This document shows positions 38,301 through 50,187 of a stretch of DNA of 64,000 nucleotides, one piece after another; within the stretch, counting starts at the first letter, position 1, and each line of letters starts with the position of its first letter. The stretch lies in the NCBI GenBank assembly GCA_013397865.1, contig VZTI01003798.1, positions 434,001 to 498,000 on the forward strand, read 5' to 3'. Position numbers and translations under genes: made by a program. The stretch comes from Struthidea cinerea. Lineage: Eukaryota; Chordata; Aves; Passeriformes; Corcoracidae. The notes under the pieces are model-generated. The model saw only the letters and a program-made list of their open reading frames with translations, had not been told where the DNA came from and did not search any database.

Positions 38301-41300
38301 CTTACTAGTAGGAATTTCTAGGCTTAAATAGGTGATATAAAGTAAAATGCTAGAAGAAGGTGCTTCAAAACTGTAGCAGAAAATCAGGGTAATTGTGTTT
38401 GTCCGGAGTAACGTGATAGGTAGTTAAGTTTATTTTGTGAAACACAGAAACCTTACCTGAGATCTATCATGTGTCCCAAGTTATGGCACAAATTTTGGCC
38501 AGTTCCTGGAGGCATATTAGGAGAGGTGCCAATATGTGCTACAGCATCCAAAATTCACTCACAGTGGGCTGCAGAAGGCATGGTTATATGTAGGGCATGA
38601 CATGATATCCAAAACCTCTGCTGAGGTGCTGCAGTCTTTCCCCAAGTCTAGCACAGGACTAAAAGTGCTGATGGAGAATGTGAGCTAGTCTGCTCCAGTA
38701 GAGTCTAGAGCAGCTCCTAAGTATTGTGCCAGGAAAAGGTTCTTCCAAACATAGCTTTGGGCCCACTTCTGAGAATTTTGCGATATAATTGAGAATGGCA
38801 CATGGCATTGTGGGAGTAGCAAAACAAATTTCTGAGTACACAGACACAAAAATTCAAGTTATTTTCTTCAGAAACAAAGGAATAAAAATGAGGCTTTACT
38901 ATTCTAAGTTTTGGTTTTAGCTATACGAGGGCTTAGGCCATAGCTGATGTCACTTGTGGTAAATATAATGCTTCCATTTTTTCATAATCTTCCTTCAAAT
39001 GAAAGCAAACATTATGAGCAGATTGCACATATAACTAGTTCTAGAAAAAAAGTGCATGAGAGTAGGAAGCTGAAATGTAGTTAGTTAATAAATTTTTATT
39101 TGGCTGATTTCATTTAATAGCAAAATGCATAAACTATTTCAACCCTGAAGGGTGGTAGATATTTTTATTTCAACTAGATAAAGTATCCAGCTAATGTATG
39201 TGTCATCATTAAATTCTTTCTCTTGAAATCAAGGTAATAGTTGTCCTTCATGGATAAGATGCATTTTCTAGTATTTGGTCAATAGAAAAAACACTAAAAA
39301 ATTCTCACAGTTCTGTGTGAAATGACAAAATATTGGCAGTCAGATTCAATTTCAATTTACAGGAGAAAAAATTCATCACTAGCACAATGCTCAAAACTGA
39401 AAAATTTTCCAAGAAATTGTGACAGCCTCTATTATTATGAAATGTAAATCCTTGCTTCTGCAGACATAGTCTGATCCTTTTGTGCTATCACATAAAAACA
39501 CTCAAAATATAATGGCTGCTGATGATATTAATAGGTATTTAATGTCATAAAATCAAATACTGATAAAGATAAAAAAAGTTACCAAACTTGCTACTAGCAT
39601 GTCATTATTGACATCTATCCTTTATGAGCAGTGATGACATGGAGAATCTGCTGCTTCATGTTAGGAACAAATTTGCAAAAGAAAGATAAATTTTTTATGT
39701 ACTTTGCAACACATTTGATTCTTACACACAATCAGATTTTAAAAGTTAAAGCACATGTTATATCTATGTTTAACATTTAATTATTTCTAGGAATCTAATA
39801 ACATCAATGGAGGAAGGAAAGAAGGAAAGTTAGAGACTTAGTTTCTCAAGTATAAAGCTTTTGGAAAAACTTTACATTTAAAAAAGATAAATACCTCAAA
39901 GAAAATTTTTTAGGGGTAGAAGACTTAGTGTATTCCAATTTCTGGCTGGTAACATCTACATGAATCTGAGTATCAATAAAAATTGGTTTTGTCTGGAGAT
40001 TTAGGTTCTGTGCCTCTCAGGCAAGATGGGATGTTAAAACAGGGGTATTAAATCTGATTTACCATTCAGAATTGTTGTGCTGGTCTTCTCTGTTTATGAA
40101 ATACTTGCAGATTCACAGCCAAACAGTCCTTTATCAGTTTGTAGTTATTACTGTCATTATCAATATGAAATGCCATGTTAGGAAAAAAAGTGCTTTGGGG
40201 ATTTAGTATAACCGTTGAAAAAAACAAAGCTCACTCTGAAGTTAAGCTGAAATGATACTGTCTGCTTTGGCTTTTTGCTGTTTCTCTGTAGGTGTATAGG
40301 ATGAAGACAGCTGCTTACAGTAGGTTAATATCCCCCCTGAGGCAGCTGTCAGGAGATCTGAAGGACAAAGGTGACACCAGTTGAGGATTTAGGAGAGAAG
40401 GGTGGGAAAAACTTCCTCTACTAAGCAGGGCAGATAAAGAGTTTGAAGGAGAGAGGATGCAACAAATGATCTGGAATCAAATTCCAAAACCAAGTTATGT
40501 TATAGCAAGGTATTGTGGACCCTAATTCATAGTACAGCAAAGACAGAAGGTAGAAGATGTCCAAGAGAGGCCAACAGGATTTGTGAGTAGGCCCTGTGGC
40601 TATAAATCATGCTGTAAGTAGATATACCAAGTTGGCTGAAGGTAAGCATAAAGTGTGGCATGACAAATTTGGCATTACTGAACATTAGATGCTCTACAAG
40701 AAGTAGAGGCTGCAGTAGGAAAGACTTATTGCCATCATAGAACTGACAAAGGAGTGGAGAATAAATGCGGAAAAATATTCCAGGGTTTTTCAAACCATAT
40801 TGCTCATGAAGAATGTCTTACTAGATGAGATTTGGTGGCAATAAAGAGAGGAGAGGGTTTAATTGTTAACTTTTCTTTGATATGGGATGTGTACATTTTG
40901 TTAAGAACAAGAGAAAAGACTGGCAAATTTAGGATCATTACGTTCCAAACTGGTAAAAGAACATGGGATGCGGAAAAAGGCACCACCTGTCTCGGAGCAC
41001 TCTGTGCCCTGCTGGGGATAGCACAAGAGTACAACATCAAATACCAAGAAGCCCTGCTGGGAAACTCTGCATCCCACAGAAAATGCATTAAGGGATCTCT
41101 CTAAAACACTGAGGAAGAGGATTACAGACTAAACTTTCTGACAGGTTTGTCTGCTAATCCTGCTTCGGTTATTTTGACTTTTCTTGAGAGAGAGCCTAAA
41201 TGATGGTGGGAATAATAATGATAATAATATTCTACTTATGTTTATAAGTACGGTTCTGATGATTGATAGTGTTCTATTAAATTTTACTCTGTCACTCTGT

Positions 41301-44300
41301 GACTATGTTGGAAAGGAAAACTTATCAGCATCAGCTATTACCATCAAGCTGTAATGAGAGGCAGCATGATTTTCTTATAATGTTAAAAGCAATGATTGCA
41401 ATATCTCACATATAAGAGTAATGATGATGACTGTTTATTATTTTTCTGCTTATACTTAACAGAAAAAATGACAAGTTTTTACTGAGTCCTTTAATTTTGC
41501 AGTCTGAAGTATTGATCGTATGTTCCGTCTGTCTGGTTAGATCCCTGAGGCAGTATAAAGCATTCATTGCCTGGTGCAGCTCTATTGAGGCATAAGGATT
41601 AAATATATCATCCCACAGGTTTGGAGGATTTCTGCTGGAGTGCAAGATCTCTGTCCTACTGTGTGCTATTCCCACATGTCATATGATGGGGAAAATTAAT
41701 GGGCAAATGAATTTTGAGGGCAGACAGGGTCTAGATGTACTTCAAAGTCTCAGATGTTGGCTCAAATAGGGGACAGAGTCCCAAATAAATAGTATGATGT
41801 TGGTACTCTGAGTTAGCTCAGAGAGGATTCACATTTAGATGACGTTTTGTATATTTGTCATCCTCATTCATTTATAATTTACCTGACTTGAAATCAGAGG
41901 GAATTTTTCCCATATCTAACAGACAAGAATTCATCCACCAGATTAAATATTCATAAAGTAAAATACCCACTTCTAAGTAGTGAGTTGATGAGTGTTCACA
42001 TTTAAATGGCGACGTTTGGTGAATTTTTATTGATCATTATTTGCCTACTTTGAACACATCACGATCAATAATAAAAATAGCAACTTGTAGTCAACCCTTC
42101 TGACTGGTCATAAAAGTATTGCTTTTTTTGTGTTGTCACAACAAGCTTTTTCTCCAGATCAAAATATAACTCTGTCAGCTGCCAAAGGGCAGCATATACC
42201 CTGCAGCATATTTCTTTGATAAAAACTTCCAAATTTCAATCCACTAAAAGATAATGATTTTTGTTGAAATTAATTTCTGATTATTGGGATGGAATGGAGT
42301 CTTTTAAATAAACCTTTGTTTTCAAAAAGATGATTTTTCCATCAGTGGCAAAAATATGAGACCTCAAAGGGAAACAGGCAGTATATGTCTTATTGCATTG
42401 TGGTTTTTCTTGAGTGGAAAACTTACTGGTTTTCATAAATCTTTTTACTTAGTTGAAACCAATTTTTCAAAGTAGAGCTGATAAGCTAGAAGAAGCTTAA
42501 ACTGCAAGTGCTTTTCCACAGTTATTTCCTTCTAAAGCAATTATTTCCTGATTCACTATCCCTAAGCAAATTAATGCTAGAAGAAAGAAAAATTGGATTA
42601 AACACAAAGAGTAAGTTCTAATAATTTTTACTTTTCAAGTTATTGTTGGATTACAATGTCCTTTACTATCATCTCTAAATTATTTAAAGTAAGCTAAGCA
42701 ATCTTAATTCTTCTCCCTACTAAATTATTTAGGCCATAAATGTTTCCTGTTGAATGTTTTTGTGGTCAAATAATGTATCTCAAGCTAAGAGAATGAAATT
42801 CATTTTAATGCAATTATATAATGGCAATAGCTAGGAAAAGTACCTGAAGTATCTTTTTTTGAAACTCATCTCAGTAAAATTCATTCCTTATTTTCATTAA
42901 TAAAGCCCCAAAGTACTCAAGAATTTCTTGTTACATTTTTCACGGCACACTAGAGTCAAAAGTCGCAAGTTTTCTTACAATGCATGTTTACTTACAGCTG
43001 AATTAACTTTTCTTATTTCAAGATCTATCCAATTCTTTTCATTCATTGTTTTGTGTTCACAGGTATTGGGGAAATGGATTACCGAGTGAGTGAACATGTT
43101 GGAGGGCTTCAAGACACACCACATTCTTACTTTTAAAGCGGAATTTATACTACACACAATAAAGAGGTAATTACATAATTGTATATTTCACAGCACTTCA
43201 CTTGTAAAGAAAAGATAGGCTAGACCCAGTTGACTAGGAATTTAAATCAGTAGGATGGTTCTCATTGATTTGACAGGACCATGGTTGAGGTCAGAAAACT
43301 TCAGAATTAAGTATGGAGGTTGGTAAGATCTACATCTGATGTAGTTTTTAGCCTTAAATAAAAGGCCAAGATTGTTTTTGCAGCACTGCCTGCATAAACT
43401 CTCACCATTCCAAATTAGTATCAATATTTTATTACAGTCGGCTGTTGACAGATAAGAGAGTCTATCTGTTTTAGGTATCTTTAGAAAGAATACACCAAGG
43501 AAATAAAGAGTTTGAATGGAAATCAACTCCCAGATGCACTATTTCTTATTGAAAATGCCCAGATTTTTTTCCCACAGAAAACGAATGCTCATTGGTGTGT
43601 TAAAAGAGCAAACTACTCCCCAACAGAACAAACCCAAATATGTTTATTAAATAGTGCAATATTAAATAAAATTCATAATCCCTAGTCTTTTAGTGCAAGT
43701 GAGAAGCACACTATTCTTAAATAACCCATTACAAAGAAAAGAAATGTGAGGATGAACACCCTGCTTTATGTGGTCCTCCGTATTTAGAGTAAGAAATTTT
43801 CTTACCCTCTGCTCCCGTGACAGCAAAATTCTCTACAGACTTGAAGAGAAGTCTTATGCTCACATAGTCCACTGGAAAGAGTACTGCAAGCTGCTGGACT
43901 GAGAACTCCAAACCATTCTCTTTCTTAAGCTCAAAAAGACTTTTGCAAAGCAAACAGCCTAAGGATTACCTTACTCTCTGATAATCGCTCTCATATATGT
44001 CAATATGCTGAGCTGTCAGGCAGAGAACATTTACTTGGATCCTTACTTCAGCCTTGTCATGAGGGCCAGAAAGAAGAGAAGCAGAGCTTGATGCATTTAG
44101 AAATAGAAAATTTCCCATACAAAGATGCAGTTGGATGAGTCTTATTTGTTATACCAGAGGAAATGGCTGCTAACTCCTTGGAAGTAAAGAGGCACTACTG
44201 GTGTAAATCAGAACTCAGCTGCATACCTCATTTTATTTCAGACTGACTTAAAAGCTATATTGTTAGCTGCCTGTTACATCTCTTATAACAGAAATCATCA

Positions 44301-44498
44301 TACCCCTCAACTGGCTCCTGGGCTTGCCTTAGTAATGTTGTCATTCTGCCACATTTAGTGTTTCTAGGATGGCTGGGGAGAGCTGAGCACCCAGACCCAA
44401 AATGTTGCAATGCACTCGAATTCTGACAGTGTTCCCCAGCCAAGTTATGTTCAGTTACCCTTATCAGAGCCCTCAGGAATTTGTCAAGGCTACTGAAA
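29361..44498. other. Intergenic sequence without recognised gene
   Basis: About 15 kb of A+T-rich DNA. A patch at 30900-31500 is richer in G+C and open for about 100 codons, but its translation shows no domain. A loose inverted repeat sits at 42024-42077. Confidence 0.55.
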
Positions 44499-44802
44499 TG
44501 TAAGCAGTGCTAAATTGGGAGAGAAGACATTGGAAAATGGAATAACAAGACAGCAAGAAAGTAGATAAAGAAGGACTGTACCATCCTGGACTGGGACCAA
44601 TCAGGTTCTCTGAAAGGTGCATGCAGAACGCGTGGACAAGATAGAGGGACCAACTGGGTAGTGCGTGATCGTGTGAACAGCTCTGCAAAAATGCTTAAGT
44701 ATGGTGTAATGTAAACAATAAATGGCTTCTGCGAAATCATATTGATTCGGTGTACAGAGGTCCTGAACTCCCGCACCAAAACCCTAGGAAAGTCGGTTAA
44801 CA
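44499..44802 (+). mobile_element. Probable solo LTR of an avian ERV (ERVK/alpharetrovirus-like)
   Basis: The key evidence is the R-U5-like end: AATAAA (44717-44722), then GGCTTCTGCGAAATCATA, CGGTGTACAGAGGTCC and a CTCCCGCACC stretch. This matches the layout of avian ERVK and alpharetroviral LTRs from memory. The candidate termini are TGTAAG at 44499 and TTAACA ending at 44802, giving about 304 bases. I could not find a clean target-site duplication, nor a primer-binding site or gag start after it, so it is most likely a solo LTR. Confidence 0.68.
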
Positions 44803-47420
44803 ATACAGTAAAAATGACCCCTTAAAAAAAAAAAGTTTTTGTTTTTCTTGCAGGCTGTTACAGGAAAAATATAGCTGGAGAGAAAAAGCTAGTAATTCAG
44901 TTGATGAAAGAGGAGAAGAGATATTTTTCTAGTACACTTACAAATATGCAGTGCCTGAAGAATGCTGTATTTGTCAGCCTTAGGTGTCCTGTGCCTCCCA
45001 TAAAAATCCTTGGGGGAAGAAGATATTCTGCAAAACTTGACCTTTTGCTTTCACCATTCTCCTTCTAAAAAGAAAACTAAGGAGGTTTTGCCTTATCTTT
45101 TCTCAGTGGCATTAAGTGCCTCTGAAGGGTTAGACCCTTGGCTAGTACAGTCTCTCTAGGTTTCTTTCACAGCCCCTGGAGATAAATCAGGAAAGAAATG
45201 GGATTTAGTGCATTTGTCCCACTCTGAAGAGAAGTCATTTTCTGATTGCCTGAATGGGAAGAAAACCAGCTTCAAACCCTTCTTCCAGGTCAATGAAGAA
45301 ATTTCATTTTCAGTGAAACTGAAAGTGTTTAACAGACTTTGACAAGTCGTAGTAATTTGGTCATATGGTGTTTCAGTGGGTGAATGGTGATATAGACCAT
45401 CTCATTGAGCAAAGTCTTCTCAGGGGTGCAGACTGTGGAATTACAGTATCACAAATGCACTGGCATTTTATTCACTAGTAATTTCCCTCAAGGATGAATT
45501 TGATTATGCCATCTTGAGTTCAGTATTCACTACTGTGAATGATCTCACTCTCTAGATCCATAGCAAGTTAACAACTAAAAAACTTTGTTTTAATGCATCA
45601 GAAATGATGACATTCTAATCATCAGCATTCAGCTTTATGCTGCCTTTCATTCTGTATCATACCAGTCTGGACTGCAATACTAGCCAGAAATAGAAGGCAC
45701 ACGACTATTAAATAAAAGAAGGGTAATGTATTTTCTTTGTTTTCTTCTTACCCAGGCAGTAAAAAAGTAAGCATATCTGCAAGTCAGAGTTTTACAGCTG
45801 AGGTGCTGCTAAGCATGACGGATGGCCTCTGCACGAAATTTAGTCTCTCTCATGTAATGCTGAAGATCCAGATGCTTCCTCTGAGCCTTAAGGTAGAAGC
45901 TGTAGGAGCAGTAGGATCATACAAGCACTTTCAAGCCTGCACATTCAATATGTAATAGAATATGCATAAGTCCCTTAGATTCAGATGTTCAAAAAGATAA
46001 GTAAGCTCAACTTGTCCATCTCTTCAGCACAAGCCACCACCTCTAGACATAGCAAGTGGAAGGGAGGTGGAGGAAAGATGGTTGTCTGATGATTCAGGTG
46101 AGGAAAATAAGGCATCAGAAAAACAAATGTTTTCAGATAGGGCTTTTTTTGCAAGCCATGCTTTGTGCAGCTGTGGCTATCCTGGTTTATACCACAGCTG
46201 TGCTGTGCCCAAAATACTGGGAAAGAGGGAAGGGAAATGGGGTACCCAACCAGAGTAAGCATCATCTAGTAAAGCCAACTGCACTTAACTAAACACCAGC
46301 CAGCACAGCTTTACAAAGAATAAGGTAAGAAGCATAAAGCGAGGGGGCTTAACAATTGCTAACGCAGTTTGGGCAGGGTGAAATAACTACCAGGGAAGCA
46401 TTTTCTAGCCAACACCAGTTTCAGCAAGCTGCTTTCTACTACCTTTCTACTTCCTGTGCCAGTACAGACTGACAGCAGGAGCATGATGCAGATGTGCAAT
46501 GTCAAAATGAGCAGTTGGTGATGGCTCTCAAAAGTCATCCTGTTAAAAAGTATTCTTTGGAAGTGCATGATTGGTAATGCACTTCCAAAATGGAATATAT
46601 TCAGTATGGAGAACTTACAGTCCATTGAGACTAATCACTGACTAATTCTCTTGTGCTTGTGTTGGGGAAACCCACCAAAAATGGCAGAGGTATATACAGT
46701 ACTGCAGTTGTCTGGGCATAGACCTGGGCCTCCCTGGAGAACGGACGTCCTGAAACACTCATGCCAGGCTAGTCATCAAACCACAACAATTGCTAGGCTG
46801 AAAAAGCTGAAATTTCATCCTCAGTTACTTTATATGCAATTTATAAAGCTGTCACATGTTCTCATGGAATCATTATAAGATCTACTGTGATATATAGAAT
46901 CACAAAGCTCTGAGATAATACCATGGTTATGAACATCTAATATGTTAAATGTTTATGTAACTTTGTCTAAAAACATTAATTTTGTAACAAACAGAAAGCA
47001 GTACTAAAAGAGAAGTTGATTCATGGGACTTCCAAGAAATATTTCTGTTCTTCTGTTGCCACATAGAATTCAGGACAGAATTCAGCTCTAGTGACTTTTC
47101 AGGGAACTGCTATGTGAAAAAGTCTTGGGCTAGTCCACATCACAAAATCTTTATTCTCACTGATTTTGAAAGCAGCACTACTCAATAATGTGAAGTTTAA
47201 GCTTCATTTTGCTGTAATTTTGAGTGCATTGCTCAAAAACACATATGATTGCTGATGATCCCATATAGAAAAAAGAACTCACATAATGTGATAAGTTTTC
47301 CAGACTACAAATCTGTATATAGGGAAACTAGAAAGATGTATTTTAGAGTTCATTATATGGTCGACAACCAAAGATTAAAAAGTTCAAATGCTCAAACCAG
47401 AAGTATACAACAAATGGATT
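44803..47420. other. Intergenic sequence between LTR and GRXCR1 3' end
   Basis: A+T-rich and without a recognised gene. It contains the 13-bp inverted repeat at 46556-46589, and an A-run near 44824. Confidence 0.55.
46556..46589. repeat. Perfect 13-bp inverted repeat (hairpin) with 8-base loop
   Basis: The arms TTTGGAAGTGCAT (46556-46568) and ATGCACTTCCAAA (46577-46589) are exact reverse complements around an 8-base loop. Beyond a 3-base bulge, outer bases (GTATTC and GAATAT) could pair further, with one G-U pair. It lies about 830 bases past the GRXCR1 poly(A) signal. Confidence 0.85.
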
Positions 47421-47426
47421 TTTATT
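47421..47426 (-). terminator. GRXCR1 polyadenylation signal (AATAAA)
   Basis: A canonical AATAAA on the minus strand lies 95-100 bases past the TAA stop of exon 4 and is the first one after the stop. If used, it gives a 3' UTR of only about 120 bases. No transcript data are available here, so a later signal could also be used. Confidence 0.6.
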
Positions 47427-47520
47427 GACTGTTTTGGATAAATGGATTAATTAAAAAAAAATCATATTACAAACTGGTGCAGTACCATAAAACTAGTTTG
47501 AACAAGTGGAGATGCCCTTT

Positions 47521-47700
47521 TTAGCCTGCGCAGCTCCTGCAGCGCTGTAGCCCGTTCTCATTGCAGGCAGTACACTTGAGGGCTTTGAACGAGTCCGTAA
47601 AGCAGTTGCGGAACACAGACATCTTGCTCCCATGGCACGCTGAGCACGGCAGGAAACCAAAGCCCCCGCAGGAGGGGCACTCTTGAGGAAGCTGGACTCT
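47521..47700 (-). CDS. GRXCR1: GRXCR1 coding exon 4 and stop (cysteine-rich C-terminus)
   Basis: This last exon has 59 codons plus TAA (47523-47521). The acceptor on the minus strand is a pyrimidine-rich stretch ending in GAGCAG. The peptide begins [13 protein letters not shown] and ends [11 protein letters not shown]. It carries four CxxC motifs (CPSC, CSAC, CTAC, CRSC) in two pairs. This zinc-finger-like block resembles the cysteine-rich part of DnaJ proteins and is the defining feature of the GRXCR family; metal binding is inferred from the spacing. The frame that reads longest on this strand is a different one and is not the gene. The exon is slightly richer in G+C than its surroundings, as expected for coding sequence. 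The C-terminus aligns to its end with the mammalian protein, so the stop is genuine. Confidence 0.96.
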   Translation of the reverse strand, partial: RVQLPQECPSCGGFGFLPCSACHGSKMSVFRNCFTDSFKALKCTACNENGLQRCRSCAG

Positions 47701-49634
47701 CTGCTCAAAGAATGCAAGAAAGACAAAAATGTTACCTCATCAACCACCGTAAGGTCTAGGGCAATGAGGACTCCAGGACAACTAAAAATACATATTCTGG
47801 TTCCCATTTTGGGCAAGATCCACCACCCCATCCCATGGAAAAGCACCATGGAAGACGAGCAAGTCTGTCTTTTCTTTGGTCAGATCCACATGCAATGTCA
47901 GAGAGGCTCACTGCAGGTTCATTGTTCACTTTACACCTCAGTAGCCTGCATTTATACTTGCCAAAATAGCAAGCTAAAGGATAGCTTGCATGCATTACTT
48001 GGATGTTGCTTAGGTATAGAATAAATCTAGGAGGTATTGTGATGATTGAATCCAAACTCCAGGCAGTTTATGATGATGTTGTGTTTTCTATGCTGTATGT
48101 TAAGATATTATGACTTTTAGCATTTGCATGCTCGTGCTGAATATATTATACCTATTGCAGTTAAAGCTGATGATATCAAAAAGCAATTCATAGCTTCTGA
48201 CAAGCAGTACTCAAGGAAATAAGTGGTGTATTCAAATTTATGGGTGTAGAATGCTGAAGCTTTAAGTGTAGAGAAGAAAGATCATCAATGTTCAACATTT
48301 ATATCCAGAGAAAATTGCTTAAAGCAAGGCTTGAGGCCTCTCAATTGTCCCGATTCCCAAGTAAAACAATAAATTTACTCTATTTTTTATTGGATTGTGG
48401 ACAGTGGAGAACAGAAGAAGAGATTTCAAAGACACTTTTAAGTTTCACTTGCTGAAAATGTAGCTAGTTTATTTAATGATTGCCTTGAAGTGCAAATAAG
48501 AGAAAGGAAAGGTGTGCCGCTTTGGGTACTTACCACCACATGTTTCAGCACTGCACTGTTGAGTAAAGACTTTACAGGTTTATTCACAAAAAAGAACAAA
48601 AATCCATACAATTCCTGCTAGTGTTAGTCTGAGGAATTATGTACCACTAAAAATTGTGACAAATTATTACAAGAGTATAGTAAAATACCCACAGAAAATG
48701 TAGTACCTTGAGCACCATCAAGAAAAATGAATATATTTCTGCAAATCCATTAATAATAGCATTAATCTACTGAAAACAGATGAACATGCAAAATAGGCAT
48801 TTTTTTTCTTTTTGTTCTGTAGCTCATATACTTGCTGTTCTTCTTCACAAGGCAAACAGATCCTATTACTATTAGCTCACCCAGGGACAACCTTTAGAAA
48901 TACTTAATGTAAAATTAACATTCTTTTTATCTCAGGTGTGCTCCCATCTTTCATGATTTTTGATGATTGTTTACTTCATTGAGCATTATTGCAAATAATC
49001 TCAAAATTTTAAGAGAATAATATTATTATTCTTTACATTCATTATTGCTTGCTAGGCTTGTAAATAGATAGATACCTTTAGATGTAGTTAAGAGAACTAA
49101 CGAAAGTTAAGAAAACAAAGCAAAATTGCTTTAGCTTAGTTTCTTCAACAATGGCCATTTCCTCCTTGAGCAGATGACAGTTTGTGGAACCACTTTCTGC
49201 ATCTCCAGTACTGATGAAACCCGACTGCCCCTTGCAATTGCAGCAAACCCATTTTTGAGAAAAAAAAAAAAAAAAAGAAAAAGAGAAAGAAAAAGAAAAA
49301 GAAAACCAACCAAACACACCAAAGAAACATCAACAGGCAGTGAAGCATTGGTTGTATTCAGTGAGCAGTTATCAGTTGCCTGTTGTATGACATTTTTTGT
49401 CTTATACATGTACTTTTTGTCCGACGGTTAGGACACAAATTAGTCTAGGTAATAACAATATATAACAATATAGGGCCCCCTCCCCAAAACAGGGTGTAAG
49501 AAAGAGTAAAACAAAAAAAGCATTTGGGATCATCAGTTTATAGCAGAAGAAAAGGAAATGGTATAAAAGAAAATCTATTCGATTACAAGTAGTAAATGTA
49601 TATACCCTATATTTATTTGCAGTAATACAATTAC
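47701..49634 (-). other. GRXCR1: GRXCR1 intron 3
   Basis: This 1,934-base intron is bounded by GT (at the 49634 side) and AG (at the 47701 side) on the minus strand. It is A+T-rich and holds a long polypurine tract at 49257-49305. I see no coding segment or recognisable transposon inside it. Confidence 0.9.
49257..49305. repeat. Polypurine tract in GRXCR1 intron 3
   Basis: A 49-base A/G run with an A-rich start and GAAAAA/GAGAAA units. On the GRXCR1 transcript strand it is a polypyrimidine tract, about 330 bases downstream of exon 3. Confidence 0.85.
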
Positions 49635-49700
49635 CTCAATTTTGGTTAAGAGATCCTGCAGTTCCCCAGATTCATTCATTAGTAAAATTTTCTCAGCACC
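49635..49700 (-). CDS. GRXCR1: GRXCR1 coding exon 3
   Basis: This 66-base exon (22 codons) is too short to show up as an open frame. It starts after a CCTAATAG acceptor and ends at a GTAATT donor on the minus strand. It reads GAEKILLMNESG, then ELQDLLTKIE. Its first Gly joins the final Gly of exon 2 to make the LGGAE stretch that corresponds to the conserved GG turn of glutaredoxins. The rest is the last helix of that fold. Phase 0 at both ends makes exons 2, 3 and 4 read through without a break. Against the human protein as I remember it, differences are few and conservative. Confidence 0.95.
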
Positions 49701-50168
49701 CTATTAGGAAACAGAAGATGAAAAATGTCAGCCATTTTACCGTGAGAAAACCAGAGATGATTAGTAGATTTGGTCTTCAAATTTTAAACAGGCTGAGGAC
49801 AAATTTGACTCACATTAATTATATTGCAATTAGGTCAACCTTAGTAAAGCTAGAAGGAGAGGAGAATCTAATCACAGGTCTGATAGTAATGCCTGAAGTT
49901 TGTCACCAGGTGACATATCACATTGCCTTTTCTCTAAAAAGTGACACAGCTTGGAAATTCTGATTGCGTTCCCTTTATTTTACAGGGTATGTTTCCTGAC
50001 AGAGTAAGAAATATTTCTAGTTATCATGTAAAAAAATTACAATTATATAAATGTACAACACACCAGAGAATGTAGCAAAATCAGAAGAGGAGATTGTATT
50101 TCAAATATTCTGGCAGCTGAGCATTGAATTAAGACACAATGTGCCTAATGAATAACACAAGGAGAAAA

Positions 50169-50187
50169 AGAGTATTGAAAATACTCT
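50169..50187. repeat. Perfect 8-bp inverted repeat, 3-base loop, in GRXCR1 intron 2
   Basis: AGAGTATT (50169-50176) and AATACTCT (50180-50187) pair exactly around GAA. It lies about 470 bases upstream of exon 3 on the minus strand. No role is visible. Confidence 0.75.

Noticed and set aside
47493..47849. 118-codon minus-strand frame over GRXCR1 exon 4
   Set aside because: It is in a different frame from the exon. The true frame gives the conserved cysteine-rich C-terminus, and this one runs on into the intron.
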